From an uncultured Lachnospiraceae bacterium (lineage in GTDB: Bacteria; Bacillota; Clostridia; Lachnospirales; Lachnospiraceae): a DNA stretch of 44,385 nucleotides. The stretch lies in contig CANRWO010000025.1 of NCBI GenBank assembly GCA_947643615.1, positions 1-44,385 on the forward strand, read 5' to 3'. This document shows positions 7,704-16,665 of the stretch, one piece after another. Numbering within the stretch: position 1 is the first letter of the stretch; every line of letters begins with the position of its first letter. The position numbers and the translations under genes are program-made. The notes beneath the pieces were generated by a model that made no database searches, had not been told where the DNA came from, and saw only the letters and a list, made by a program, of their open reading frames with translations.

Positions 7704-10700
7704 TTACAGGTTCGCAATTTCTTTGAGGTCAAAATGGCAGGCATTCATTTCCAGGCCCTTAGAGGCAAATTGTTTAGCCAGTTCGGTTTCGCCTCTTCCC
7801 AGATGGCCCAAAGCCGCCATAAGGCAACAGTGCACCCGATTGTTCCTGTTCAGGTCACCCTCAAAGATCAAAAAGTCAGGCAGGGAGACGGCAAAGTATT
7901 CAATCTTGATATTGTCGTTTCTGTGTTCATCCGCATATTTAATAAATGCGCCAAAACGGCGTTGGGCCTCTGTGTCCTCGCCCAATGCCTTGAGAGCCAA
8001 CGCGGCATAGTACATCATCTGAGGGGGTTGGTCGTTGTAGTACATGGCGGAGGATAAATTGAATTCCCCTCTGGCAGCCAGCCTGTAGGCTTCCCGTGAA
8101 CGCTCCGGATCATCATACAGGGTGCCCAGCAGGTAGTAAATGTCATTGTCCAGATTCCCGATCAGCTTGCCTTCGCCCAGATTATGGGGGTACACGAGGG
8201 CCTGCTGCAGGAGGGAAATGGCTTTTTTCCTGTGAAATTCTTCATTTTCCGAGGCCATTCCTGCCCCAAAACCTGCTTTAGAGATCTCCGCCTTTGCCAA
8301 CTGGATCAGTGCAATGCGGTACTGGGCAGGAATTTTGCCTTCTCCGCCTTCCCAGGGATGAAAATTGTGGCTCATGATTTTCTCATAGCTTTCTTCGCAG
8401 CGGCCGCTAAAGTTGAGCAAAGTGATATATTCCGTGTAGAGATCATCCCGCTTTTCCAGAAGCTCCGGATAAGATTCCATATGGGCGAGGCGGTCTCCGG
8501 CGGAGAAGTTCATTGCTTTGTACAGCTGGTCAAGCTCAAAGAAGATTCTGGCATCCTTCGGATCCAGGGAAAAGGCTTTTTCCAGTGCGGCCTTTGCCCT
8601 GTGGGCATCATGAAGCTTGTTGTAGTATACAAGGGACAGGTTACGGTACACAGTGGGGAGAATGATCTGTACCGATGCCTGTTCCCAGAGGCGCTGCGCT
8701 TCCTCCCAACGGCCCCTGTCATAACAGAGGTTGCCAAGGTAGTAGGCGGCATGGGCGCCCCGGGCGTTTACCGCCTTCCGCAGCACGGGGATATCCTCCA
8801 GGCGGTTGGGGAAACAGTAAAGGCTGTTTGCAGTCTCTGCCTTCTGCAGTTCCATGCTGTCGTCTGTGAGGAAGTACAGGTAATAGTGCATCATGGGTTC
8901 ATCCGTATTTGGCGCAAGCCGCAGGATATTTGCAGCTTCTCCATACAGTCCGGCGCTGCTGTAGCAAAGAGACAACTCGATATAGTTGTGGTTGTCCCCC
9001 CGGAGCAGCGCCCGGAACTTCTGGCCCATGGGACTGGCTTGCAGGGAGGAAGCGGAGAATCGGTCTTTTCTGTCCGTGGAGCCGTCTGTTTTGTCTGTGG
9101 GAGAATCTTGCGGGGCACCCTCCAAAAGAAGCAGCTCGTAGCAGGCGCCATGATCCAGGGGATCCATGGCAGCAGTCTCCCGGGCAAAGGCGATTGCCTG
9201 GCCTGCCTGCCCGGTGAGGCGTAGCAGGGCGGTCTTCAGGGTTCTGGCTTTCAGGTTATGGGAACCCTTTGCAAGGGACTTCTCCAGGTAATCCAATGCT
9301 TCATGATAGCTGCCTTTTCCCGCGGCAATGCAAGCTAACTGATAAAATCCTTTATCTTGCATATTACCGTCCCAGACGGATTTGTAAAAAGCGTCGAAGG
9401 CTTCTTCCGTTTTTCCCTGGGATTTCAGTGCCAACCCAAGGTTAAAATAGGGTTCGCAGTCATAGGGGTTGGGGTTTTTCCAGGTGGAGGAGCGTAGGGC
9501 CTGGCGGAAATATGCTTCGCTTTCGGTGAAACATCCTTTATTATATAAATATTTTCCGTAACCGTTGTTCAGGCGGATATCGCTCTGGTCGCGCCTTAAC
9601 CCTTCCAGGTAATAATCCTCCGGGGAGCAGGTGGCATGCCGATACTGCTCCAGGTGGGTGGCAGCCAGAAACAGCTTTTCCGTGGTTTCCAGGGCACACG
9701 GTTCCGGGAGCGCTTCCGCGGGAGCCGGGATGGGGGCGTCATAATCGGCGGGAGTGTAACAGAGAATCTCCCTGCCTGCTTTGCGCACGATAACGGACAG
9801 ATCCCGGAGGGACTGCTTCCCTGGCCGTAAATCCCTGCCTTGGTCCCTGCCGGCGGAGGATGCGCCGGCTGCATTGCATTTGAACCCATCCTGGGTGATG
9901 CCTGATCCGTCCATATGGCCTTGGGCCTTTGGGATCATTTGCCCCGGTATGGGAACGGCATCCCGGAAGGCCGCCCGGGGGGTAAGCTCTAACCGGCGTG
10001 AATATATCACATTCCCGTGAGAGAGGAGTTCAATGGAAATATCCCCGGACTCCACAGGGGAATAGAGGGTAAGCACTGCCTTCTCTTCCTCGAATTCCAG
10101 ATTGAGTACGGCTTCCGTGGAGGCATTCTTTACCGCGCCTGCCTCTTTGTAGGGCATAAAATACTGTACAAAGCTTTTCTCCTCATAAGGTTTCAGGTAG
10201 GTGAAATCAGGCTGGTTGTCTGTGAACATGCCTGTCATCAGCTCAATGTAAGGACCGTTTTCGTCGGTGAGATTGCGGTCCCAGGCCCTTCCAAAATCTC
10301 CGTTTCCCCAGGTCCACTGCTTTTTGCCGGGGGACACATGATGGTCGGCAATGTGCAGCAGTCCGGCTTTTTTGGAGTAATCGTAATTCCCTATAAAATC
10401 AAAGTCGGAATGGTATGCCATATAGGAGGTGGGCACGGGTATGTTTTTATAGCGCGAAATGTCCGTACCGGGGGCGTAGTTTACTTTATAATAAATACCC
10501 TCCGCAATTGGGAATTTGGAAACGTCCCGTTTGCCGTGATCCATGACGGCGGTCACGTCGGGAGGGAAGACGGACTGGGTATGGTCATTGACGGCTACCG
10601 CAGGATTGGCCCACCATAAAAAGGTCTGGGGTCTGTCGGTGGGGTTATAGACCTGGCCCTTTATCTCCAGATAGGCTCTGTGGGGATATAGGGTAAAACC

Positions 10701-11189
10701 CGCCATGCCTTTGGTATGGAACATCTTTTCGATTTCCCCTGTCCAGACGGTGACGGATCCGTCCCCATGCTCTTCTATGGTCCAGTCCACCGGATCGAAG
10801 GTGGAAGGCCTGTGGTGCTGGGGCCAGTTAAATTCAATGCCGCCGCTGATCCATGGCCCCGCCAGGCCTACAAGGGCCGGTTTGACCACTTCGTTGTAAT
10901 ATACGGCGTCATATCCGTTGGTCTTGTCGTAAAGCCTCTGGATGCGGCCGCCCAGTTCCGGGAGGATCATGACCAGGAGATAATCATTTTCCAGGAAAAT
11001 TGCGTTGTATTCATGGTCGGTTTTCACATCCGCTACGCCTTCGCATACGGGGTGGGGATATACCCGGCCGCTGGAACCCTGATAGACACGCTTTTCCAGG
11101 AACATGGGGTTCTTGTCGTATTCTGCGATCTCGTAGGTGGGAATGGTTACTTTTTGCTGCCGGACGGTTACTTTGTTTGGTTTGTTCAT
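7704..11189 (-). CDS. DUF5107 domain protein with C-terminal TPR repeats
   Basis: This is a 1161-residue soluble protein without a signal peptide. About residues 20-345 match DUF5107, a beta-sandwich related to galactose mutarotase folds: VILPELGGRIQRLYDK, GPWISGGIEFNWPQHHRPSTF, and LWWANPAVAVND. A Gly/Asp-rich linker near residues 425-465 precedes a long helical half with TPR-like units such as DIRLNNGYGKYLYNKGCFTESEAYFRQAL, EPYFNLGLALKSQGKTEEAFDAFYKS and VYRNLSLVYYNKLHDAHRAKAALEKAF. Such proteins often lie beside glycan-degradation genes. The substrate is unknown. It is transcribed toward glnN with 140 bases between the stops. AAAGGTCAGGA upstream of the ATG is the ribosome site. An AraC regulator lies 1.8 kb away on the other strand. 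Confidence 0.85.
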   Translation of the reverse strand: MNKPNKVTVRQQKVTIPTYEIAEYDKNPMFLEKRVYQGSSGRVYPHPVCEGVADVKTDHEYNAIFLENDYLLVMILPELGGRIQRLYDKTNGYDAVYYNEVVKPALVGLAGPWISGGIEFNWPQHHRPSTFDPVDWTIEEHGDGSVTVWTGEIEKMFHTKGMAGFTLYPHRAYLEIKGQVYNPTDRPQTFLWWANPAVAVNDHTQSVFPPDVTAVMDHGKRDVSKFPIAEGIYYKVNYAPGTDISRYKNIPVPTSYMAYHSDFDFIGNYDYSKKAGLLHIADHHVSPGKKQWTWGNGDFGRAWDRNLTDENGPYIELMTGMFTDNQPDFTYLKPYEEKSFVQYFMPYKEAGAVKNASTEAVLNLEFEEEKAVLTLYSPVESGDISIELLSHGNVIYSRRLELTPRAAFRDAVPIPGQMIPKAQGHMDGSGITQDGFKCNAAGASSAGRDQGRDLRPGKQSLRDLSVIVRKAGREILCYTPADYDAPIPAPAEALPEPCALETTEKLFLAATHLEQYRHATCSPEDYYLEGLRRDQSDIRLNNGYGKYLYNKGCFTESEAYFRQALRSSTWKNPNPYDCEPYFNLGLALKSQGKTEEAFDAFYKSVWDGNMQDKGFYQLACIAAGKGSYHEALDYLEKSLAKGSHNLKARTLKTALLRLTGQAGQAIAFARETAAMDPLDHGACYELLLLEGAPQDSPTDKTDGSTDRKDRFSASSLQASPMGQKFRALLRGDNHNYIELSLCYSSAGLYGEAANILRLAPNTDEPMMHYYLYFLTDDSMELQKAETANSLYCFPNRLEDIPVLRKAVNARGAHAAYYLGNLCYDRGRWEEAQRLWEQASVQIILPTVYRNLSLVYYNKLHDAHRAKAALEKAFSLDPKDARIFFELDQLYKAMNFSAGDRLAHMESYPELLEKRDDLYTEYITLLNFSGRCEESYEKIMSHNFHPWEGGEGKIPAQYRIALIQLAKAEISKAGFGAGMASENEEFHRKKAISLLQQALVYPHNLGEGKLIGNLDNDIYYLLGTLYDDPERSREAYRLAARGEFNLSSAMYYNDQPPQMMYYAALALKALGEDTEAQRRFGAFIKYADEHRNDNIKIEYFAVSLPDFLIFEGDLNRNNRVHCCLMAALGHLGRGETELAKQFASKGLEMNACHFDLKEIANL

Positions 11190-11494
11190 CTGGTATCCTG
11201 ACCTTTCTGTGTGGTTTCCTTTAAGGGCGTCTCGTGCATCAACTAAACTTCCAAAGATTTGGTCATGGTGGTGCAGCAGGCTGCTTGGCAGTTAAGCCAG
11301 GTTCCGGCTGCCTGTCGTTGTCTACGTTTGCGGAGGATGACTGAGTTGACTATGGATATTATATCTCGTTTGCATGGAAAGGGGAGTAAGGAATATTGCT
11401 GGAAAATAGGAAATAATTGCTGGAACTGTGTTTTCTGCTCCGATTTGTGCTATACTGTTTTAAAAGGGGACAATTTATGGAATGGAGGAAGCAT
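11190..11494. other. Divergent intergenic region between DUF5107 and DUF2087 genes
   Basis: These 305 bases separate two outward-facing genes. On the minus strand a TATAAT (complement of 11358-11363) could be the -10 of the DUF5107 gene. It has no recognisable -35, which would suit an activator-dependent promoter. On the plus strand an extended -10 lies at 11448-11456. A plus-strand 82-codon reading frame here (11259-11507) shows no family features and overlaps the promoter, so it is not called. Confidence 0.4.
11448..11456 (+). promoter_or_regulatory. Extended -10 promoter for the DUF2087 gene
   Basis: TG-C-TATACT is an extended -10 element 38 bases upstream of the ATG at 11495. The -35 region (GTGTTT at 11428-11433, 17-base spacer) is weak, as is common with TGn promoters. 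Confidence 0.55.
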
Positions 11495-11821
11495 ATGGAA
11501 AAGCTGATGGAAGCATATCATAAAAAACTGGATAACTATTATGATCCGGACGGAAGGTTAACACAGTATCCGTCTAAAAAGCCCATGCGCATCATTGCTC
11601 TTATTAAAATTGCGGAGCAAATAGAGATTGGCAGAAAGTATACGGAAAAAGAGATCAATGAGATCATTCGGCAGCAGATCGCGTTTGGCGATGTGGAATT
11701 GGTTCGAAGGGAGATGTACCAGTATAAATTCCTTGGAAGGCTACGGGACGGTTCGGAGTATTGGGCGGAAAATGATTGGAGGAATGCGTACAGGGAGTAC
11801 ACAGAGGAGGAACAGTCTTGA
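11495..11821 (+). CDS. DUF2087 domain protein
   Basis: This is a 108-residue basic protein. The DUF2087 pattern covers most of it: YPSKKPMRIIALIKIAEQI, then GRKYTEKEINEIIRQQIAFGDVELVRREMYQYKFLGRLRDGSEYW. The family has a winged-helix-like fold and is often found with or fused to transcription regulators, and its biochemical role is not established. GGAGGAA (11484-11490) supports the ATG at 11495. An ATG at 11477 with AGGGGA upstream is possible and would add six residues. The gene ends 93 bases before the next and probably heads that operon. Confidence 0.75.
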   Translation: MEKLMEAYHKKLDNYYDPDGRLTQYPSKKPMRIIALIKIAEQIEIGRKYTEKEINEIIRQQIAFGDVELVRREMYQYKFLGRLRDGSEYWAENDWRNAYREYTEEEQS

Positions 11822-11914
11822 ACCCTGCCTGTGCGTATGGTAAAATTTAATACGGAAGTGTTTGCGCGGCGTAGACGCGGCACAGGAAATGTTCCAGAGA
11901 GGAGATATGCGGTT

Positions 11915-12817
11915 ATGTTTGGCTTGTTTGGAAAGGGAAAGAATCCGGAGGAGCTGCTGGAGGTATGCCTGAAGAAAAAGGATTGGGATGGCCTTGCCAG
12001 GGTATATTATGACCTTGGGGTTGACGCCATGGAGCAGGGTGACCTGAATAAGGCTGTTTTGTGGCTGCACAGGGCAGATACGGTTTACAGCGCCAGTGAT
12101 GAGGTCTACGAACATGTAAGCAAAAAGCGGCTTTTCCATGAGGACATTGTGGATGACTGTTCCGACCGTATCGGGACGCTGGAAGAGGCTTCTTTAATTT
12201 ACAATGACATTCTTGCCGAGGCAGAGGAGAAGGCGGAGGAATTGAGTGATATGCAGGTCAGAGTGTGGGGACTGCTGTCCGTTGCCCGTCTGGTCCGCCT
12301 GGGAGAACGCCTGGCCGGGATTCCCGGCTGTGAGGTACTGGGGGAACTGGAATGGGTTGTGGATACCATGCTGAAATCCTTTCAGGTGGCAATTTCCCAG
12401 GAAGAATATAACCAATTGATGGAGATATGCAATGCCCTGTACGAGCTGGGTGACTCGGAGGCTTTCTATGCGGACAATCAGATTGATGTCCCCGGCAGTG
12501 CGCCTTTTCAGGCCTTTGACTTAAACGGGATGTTGGTGCTACTGGAGCTGAACGGCTTTCTGGATGGGCACCTGCGTCTGTTGGGTGCATTGAGCCAGGG
12601 CATGGAGCCGCCCTCTGCGGAAAGCAGTATTGTAAGCTGCGCTTTGCTTCCTGACTATTATGTCCGCACCGGTGCGGGAAAACCGGAAGATGTGCCTCAG
12701 ATAAAAGCGGAACTGGGCCGTATAGCAGATGACTATGAATTTATCCGTTCCGGTATCACCTGGGAGCAGGTAGCTCAGAGGATGGATGAGTATAAGGCGT
12801 TGGATATATTGCTGTGA
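11915..12817 (+). CDS. Hypothetical TPR-like helical protein
   Basis: This 300-residue soluble acidic protein starts MFGLFGKGKNPEELLEVCLKKKDWDGLARVYYDLG. Two TPR-like helix pairs are visible in the first 80 residues (DWDGLARVYYDLGVDAMEQGDLNKAVLWLHRAD). The rest is helical with no motif I recognise, and there is no membrane segment or signal peptide. The MFGLFG start at 11915 was preferred to an upstream ATG at 11831. GGAG (11901-11904) is about 10 bases away, slightly long. Its position between DUF2087 and AraC genes gives no clear functional clue. Confidence 0.65.
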   Translation: MFGLFGKGKNPEELLEVCLKKKDWDGLARVYYDLGVDAMEQGDLNKAVLWLHRADTVYSASDEVYEHVSKKRLFHEDIVDDCSDRIGTLEEASLIYNDILAEAEEKAEELSDMQVRVWGLLSVARLVRLGERLAGIPGCEVLGELEWVVDTMLKSFQVAISQEEYNQLMEICNALYELGDSEAFYADNQIDVPGSAPFQAFDLNGMLVLLELNGFLDGHLRLLGALSQGMEPPSAESSIVSCALLPDYYVRTGAGKPEDVPQIKAELGRIADDYEFIRSGITWEQVAQRMDEYKALDILL

Positions 12818-12957
12818 TTGTGAACGGCAAGTGCCGGAGTGTGGCGGATTTTCTGAAGCCATGCCCCGGCATTTGTCGGCTCCGTCTGGTCATCTCTTCC
12901 GGTGGAGCGCGGATTTTTCGTGGGCAGACAATGAAGTCAGGAAGGGAGAAGAACAGC

Positions 12958-13845
12958 ATGGGAAAATACGATGAAAAGATAGCGGATGCTTCGCTTTGGA
13001 TCACAGCCACGCCCTCCCCGGTGGCACAGACGCTCCCTTTTTATGCCGTGGAGGCGGGGCATTTTTACGGCCAAAGGGGGTATCTGGTGGAACGGCAGTG
13101 CCACAACAGCTATCTGCTGCTTTTTACACTGACAGGACAGGGAAGGGTGAATGCGGGGAATGCGGAGCTGCTGCTGGAGGAAGGGCAGGCAGTGGTGCTG
13201 GACTGCCGGCGGTATCACAGATATGCTGCGGAGGGGGACAACTGGGAGTTTGTGTGGATTCATTTCAGGGGGAGCGGGGCGGAGGCTTTCCGGCAGCTCC
13301 TCTATCCCGGGGAGATCGCGGGCATCCTGGTATATGACAGGCCAGCCTTTCGGGAAAGGCTGGAGACCATTCTGGCACTGGCAGCCAGAAACGATACCAG
13401 AGGCGTCGCCGAACTGTCCCTGAAAATGCATGGCTTGTACCATATGCTGCTTCTGTCAGTCCTGGAAAGCGAACAGGGGGGGCAGAGGGAAGAACACAAT
13501 GCATATATTTCACAGGCAGTTGCATTTATAGAAGGACATTATGGAGAGAATATTACGGTGGAAGATATCCTGCAGGGTATTCCGGTCTCGAAATATCATT
13601 TTATCCGTATGTTTGGCCGGGCCATGGGCATTACGCCTTACAGTTACCTCACTGCCTACCGCATCAGCCGGTCCAAAGAGCTTCTCCGGACTACGGATCT
13701 GGCCGTGGCCGAAATCGCTGCCTTATGCGGTTTCCAGGATACCAGCAACTTTATCGCCCAGTTCAGGAAACGGACGGGGCAGAAGCCGCTGCAGTACAGG
13801 AGAGATTTTTCGGCGGCACAGCGGCAGATGGGGAAAAAGAGATGA
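12958..13845 (+). CDS. AraC-family transcriptional regulator
   Basis: This 295-residue regulator has an N-terminal cupin-like sensing domain (about residues 15-145, with LLFTLTGQGRVNAG and EEGQAVVLDCRRYHRYA) and a C-terminal double helix-turn-helix (about 185-290). The latter includes ITVEDILQGIPVSKYHFIRMF, GITPYSYLTAYRISRSKELL, and the conserved IAALCGFQDTSNFIAQFRKRTGQKPLQYR. This architecture usually activates carbohydrate genes on sugar binding. The nearest carbohydrate-type gene is the DUF5107 gene on the opposite strand, so control of it is a guess. GGGAG (12944-12948) precedes the ATG by 9 bases. The 140 bases before it hold no clear promoter. Confidence 0.9.
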   Translation: MGKYDEKIADASLWITATPSPVAQTLPFYAVEAGHFYGQRGYLVERQCHNSYLLLFTLTGQGRVNAGNAELLLEEGQAVVLDCRRYHRYAAEGDNWEFVWIHFRGSGAEAFRQLLYPGEIAGILVYDRPAFRERLETILALAARNDTRGVAELSLKMHGLYHMLLLSVLESEQGGQREEHNAYISQAVAFIEGHYGENITVEDILQGIPVSKYHFIRMFGRAMGITPYSYLTAYRISRSKELLRTTDLAVAEIAALCGFQDTSNFIAQFRKRTGQKPLQYRRDFSAAQRQMGKKR

Positions 13846-13883
13846 AACCCTGTGGGGGCACAACAAATAAGAGCCACGCTATA

Positions 13884-13912
13884 TTGAAAAACAGATAATT
13901 TTATGATATTAT
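13884..13912 (+). promoter_or_regulatory. Sigma-A-type promoter for the YdeI-like gene
   Basis: TTGAAA (13884-13889), a 17-base spacer and TATTAT (13907-13912), five of six matches in each box. It lies 60 bases upstream of the ATG at 13972. Confidence 0.7.
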
Positions 13913-13971
13913 TTTAACAACTTACATATAGCAATGTCATGGACGGATAGGGCGGACAAAGGAGGCATAGA

Positions 13972-14532
13972 ATGAGTGAGATGATGGAGTTCTCCCACAG
14001 GGAAGAATTCAGGAAATGGCTTGAGGTACATTGCCAGTCAAATGACGGTATCTGGCTTTTATTTGGCAAAGCCGGCGGGCCGAAAACAATAAAAGCGGGG
14101 GAAGCGCTGGAAGAAGCGCTCTGCTTTGGCTGGATTGACGGACAGATGCAAAGCATTGACGATAAAACATACAAGAAATACTTTTCCATGCGCAGGGAGA
14201 AGAGCAAGTGGTCGGAGAAAAATAAGGCTTTGGCCCAAAGCCTTGAAGAACGGGGACTTATGACTGATTTTGGAAGAAGGAAAATAGAAGAAGCCCAAAA
14301 AAACGGTCAGTGGTACGCCCCAAACCCCATGGCGGTAACAGAGGAGCAGATTGTACAGGTATCCGCATTGTTGGATGGATATGAACCTGCCTGCACCAAT
14401 TTTCTGGCCATGCCTTTATCGGTAAAAAAGACTTATACGCGGGCGTATTTTGACGCAAAAACAGATACCGGAAGGGAGAAACGTATCGCCTGGATGGTGG
14501 ATAGGCTCAACAAAAATTTAAGACCCATGTAA
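13972..14532 (+). CDS. YdeI/OmpD-associated (OmdA) family protein
   Basis: This 186-residue soluble protein has the family segments FRKWLEVHCQSNDGIWLLFGKAG, ALEEALCFGWIDGQMQSIDD, YFSMRREKSKWSEKNKALA and, at the C-terminus, a YFDAKTDTGREKRIAWMVDRLNKN block. The family is widespread and was linked in Gram-negative bacteria to resistance to cationic peptides, but its molecular role is unclear. The Gram-negative partner porin cannot exist in this organism. The ATG at 13972 follows AAAGGAGG closely. It has its own promoter and stands alone. Confidence 0.85.
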   Translation: MSEMMEFSHREEFRKWLEVHCQSNDGIWLLFGKAGGPKTIKAGEALEEALCFGWIDGQMQSIDDKTYKKYFSMRREKSKWSEKNKALAQSLEERGLMTDFGRRKIEEAQKNGQWYAPNPMAVTEEQIVQVSALLDGYEPACTNFLAMPLSVKKTYTRAYFDAKTDTGREKRIAWMVDRLNKNLRPM

Positions 14533-14624
14533 TGGACTTATAAGTTTGAAAATCCCGAAATATAAGGTATTGCAGCCAGTAAAAATGAAATAGCATTTAA
14601 GACCGCTAAACCGGAGGATGAGTA

Positions 14625-15881
14625 ATGGAGCAGATTTATATCACTAAATTATCAATTCAAAAGGTCAGACATTTAAAAAATATTACAATCCCTTTGTCAG
14701 AAGGCCATATTAAACATTTGATACTGACCGGAAAAAACGGCAGCGGGAAGACAAGCGTGGTGGAAGCGCTTGCGGAGTATTTGAAGCAAGCAGTTACAAA
14801 TGTTTTTTTTGACGACATGGAAGCATGGTTGTCCGAGGCTCAAATGAGCAGGGATAAAGCGCTTCAAAATGGAGCGGAAGAATCGGAAATCATAAGGCTG
14901 GAAAAAGATGTTTCTGACAGAGAAGCCAATCTGGCCCGAACCAGAAGAGGCCTGAGCGTACAGTTTAATCAAAGCACGAAAAGCCTTTTGGCATTAAAAG
15001 AAAAGTACCATTATGTTCTGGCCTGTTACAGAGCTGACAGGATATTTGAGGCGACCCAACCCAGGCATGTAGAAAAGGTGGAGTTAAAAGATGATTATTT
15101 GCTGTCAGATTTTCCACGGACTGATTTTATAAAATATCTGCTGGACTTGAAAATGACAGAGGCTCTGGCCAGAAACAATCAGAAAATAAAAAAGGCGGAT
15201 GAAATACAAGGCTGGTTCAAAAAGCTTGAAGATCTCTTAAAAAAAGTGTTTGATGATGAGACGGTAGCGCTGATATTTGATGAGGATACGTTCCAATTCC
15301 ACATTTCACAGCAGGGAAAGGAACTGTTTGACTTTAATACATTGTCCAGCGGCTATCAGGCAGTACTGGATATCATACTGGATATCATGATGCGGATGGA
15401 AAAACAGACACAGCGTACCTTTGACTTTAAGCTGCCGGGGATTGTGCTGATTGATGAGATTGAGACACATCTTCACCTGGAACTGCAGAAAAATATCATG
15501 CCGCTACTGACCGGCCTGTTTCCCAACATTCAATTTATTGTGACTTCCCATTCGCCCTTCATATTGAACAGTCTGGAAAATGCGGTCATCTATGACCTGG
15601 AGAATAATGTTCTGGTGGAAAACGGATTAGGCAATGTGCCCTATGACGGCATTGTGGAAGGGTATTTCAGGACGGATAAGCTTTCAGGCATTTTAAAAGA
15701 AAAGTTTATGCAATATAAAAATCTTGTGGGAAAAGACAACATTTCAGATGATGAGCTGAGTGAGATTGCGGAGTTGGAACTGTATCTGGATGAAATCCCG
15801 GATTACCTTGCGCTGGGAATTTCGACGGAATATCAGAGGCTGAAGCTGGAATTTATGAATCGGGAGGATATCGATGGTTAA
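14625..15881 (+). CDS. Septu PtuA-like SMC/ABC-type ATPase
   Basis: This 418-residue P-loop ATPase has its Walker A at residues 36-43 (GKNGSGKT), a charged helical insertion at about 60-135, an ABC-type signature LSSGYQ (240-245), Walker B IVLIDEIE (273-280) and the switch His in TSHSPF (H309). No TOPRIM domain follows, which excludes the OLD-nuclease class. The next gene overlaps by 8 bases and encodes an HNH protein. The ATPase plus HNH pair is the composition of Septu (PtuA/PtuB) anti-phage systems. No reverse transcriptase or retron RNA is adjacent. GGAGG (14613-14617) supports the start. The gene is more AT-rich in places than its neighbours, which suits horizontal transfer. A DNA-repair ATPase is the main alternative. 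Confidence 0.75.
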   Translation: MEQIYITKLSIQKVRHLKNITIPLSEGHIKHLILTGKNGSGKTSVVEALAEYLKQAVTNVFFDDMEAWLSEAQMSRDKALQNGAEESEIIRLEKDVSDREANLARTRRGLSVQFNQSTKSLLALKEKYHYVLACYRADRIFEATQPRHVEKVELKDDYLLSDFPRTDFIKYLLDLKMTEALARNNQKIKKADEIQGWFKKLEDLLKKVFDDETVALIFDEDTFQFHISQQGKELFDFNTLSSGYQAVLDIILDIMMRMEKQTQRTFDFKLPGIVLIDEIETHLHLELQKNIMPLLTGLFPNIQFIVTSHSPFILNSLENAVIYDLENNVLVENGLGNVPYDGIVEGYFRTDKLSGILKEKFMQYKNLVGKDNISDDELSEIAELELYLDEIPDYLALGISTEYQRLKLEFMNREDIDG

Positions 15882-16545
15882 AGTAGAACGTTCTTTTCCG
15901 GCTCCCGCATCGCTTGCTGAAGAAGCAAAAAAGGTGAATGGAAAGTATGACAGGCAGGATGTAATAGAACGGTTGAGACAGGACTTTCATAATAAATGTT
16001 ATATCTGTGAAATGAAAGGATTGCAGGATCCTAACGTGGAACATTTGCTTCCACATAAATCCGGAAAATATCAGGATAGAAAATATGACTGGGAAAATCT
16101 CTTCTGGTCATGCGGCCACTGTAACGGAATAAAAAACAGCAGCAAATATGATGAAGGGATAATAGACTGTTGTAATACAGATCCGGAGAGGTATCTGCAT
16201 TTTCGGATGGAGGGCAGTAATGTGGCAATATCTGTGTCCGATCCGAAGGATGAGATACTGAAACGGACAGCACAGCTGGTCGTGGAGACTTTTTCCATGA
16301 AAAATACAGGTATGAGGACATATACCAGTGACATAAGATGGAAGCTGCTTCAAAAGGAGATGAATCTATTGTACAGACAGCTGGAAAGAGTACATAATGG
16401 TTCCGGATCAAAGACAGCGGTCAGGACGCTGCGCAGCCTGCTGAGACGGGAATCCGCTTTTGCTGCATTTAAAAGGAGCTATGTAAGGGATCACGCTGCA
16501 GAATATCCGGAATTACAGCAGTATGTAGCTTTAGAGGATCAGTAA
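15874..16545 (+). CDS. Septu PtuB-like HNH endonuclease
   Basis: This 223-residue protein has a zinc-stabilised HNH fold at residues 42-89: C42-Y-I-C45, then the catalytic-type E56-H57-L-L-P-H61, N75 in DWENLFW, and C80-G-H-C83-N84 with N88. The remaining C-terminal half is helical and basic. The arrangement matches the HNH effector found with PtuA ATPases and with retron-linked TIGR02646-type proteins. Its ATG lies inside the end of the ATPase gene (GATGGTTAA), so translation is coupled. Cleavage of invader or host nucleic acid on infection is inferred from the family and not shown here. The 120 bases that follow hold no clear terminator. Confidence 0.75.
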   Translation: MVKVERSFPAPASLAEEAKKVNGKYDRQDVIERLRQDFHNKCYICEMKGLQDPNVEHLLPHKSGKYQDRKYDWENLFWSCGHCNGIKNSSKYDEGIIDCCNTDPERYLHFRMEGSNVAISVSDPKDEILKRTAQLVVETFSMKNTGMRTYTSDIRWKLLQKEMNLLYRQLERVHNGSGSKTAVRTLRSLLRRESAFAAFKRSYVRDHAAEYPELQQYVALEDQ

Positions 16546-16665
16546 CAGGCTGGAAAACAAGACATTTAAAAAGGGGACTGCATGTTAATAAAGATGGTGC
16601 AGTGTTGCTGGATTCCGGCATAAGCCAGAGTTTATGATCATGAAACTACAGCGAGGATGAGCCAC

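Noticed and set aside
8184..9224. Plus-strand 346-codon frame
   Set aside because: It lies wholly inside the DUF5107/TPR gene on the opposite strand, and its sequence shows no domain or membrane pattern.
11259..11507. Plus-strand 82-codon frame before the DUF2087 gene
   Set aside because: It overlaps the promoter and start of the DUF2087 gene, has no ribosome site and no recognisable fold.
14533..14624. Retron RNA and reverse transcriptase near the ATPase-HNH pair
   Set aside because: The 92-base gap is too short for an RT and shows no msr/msd-like inverted repeats. No RT motif (YxDD) occurs in the neighbouring genes.
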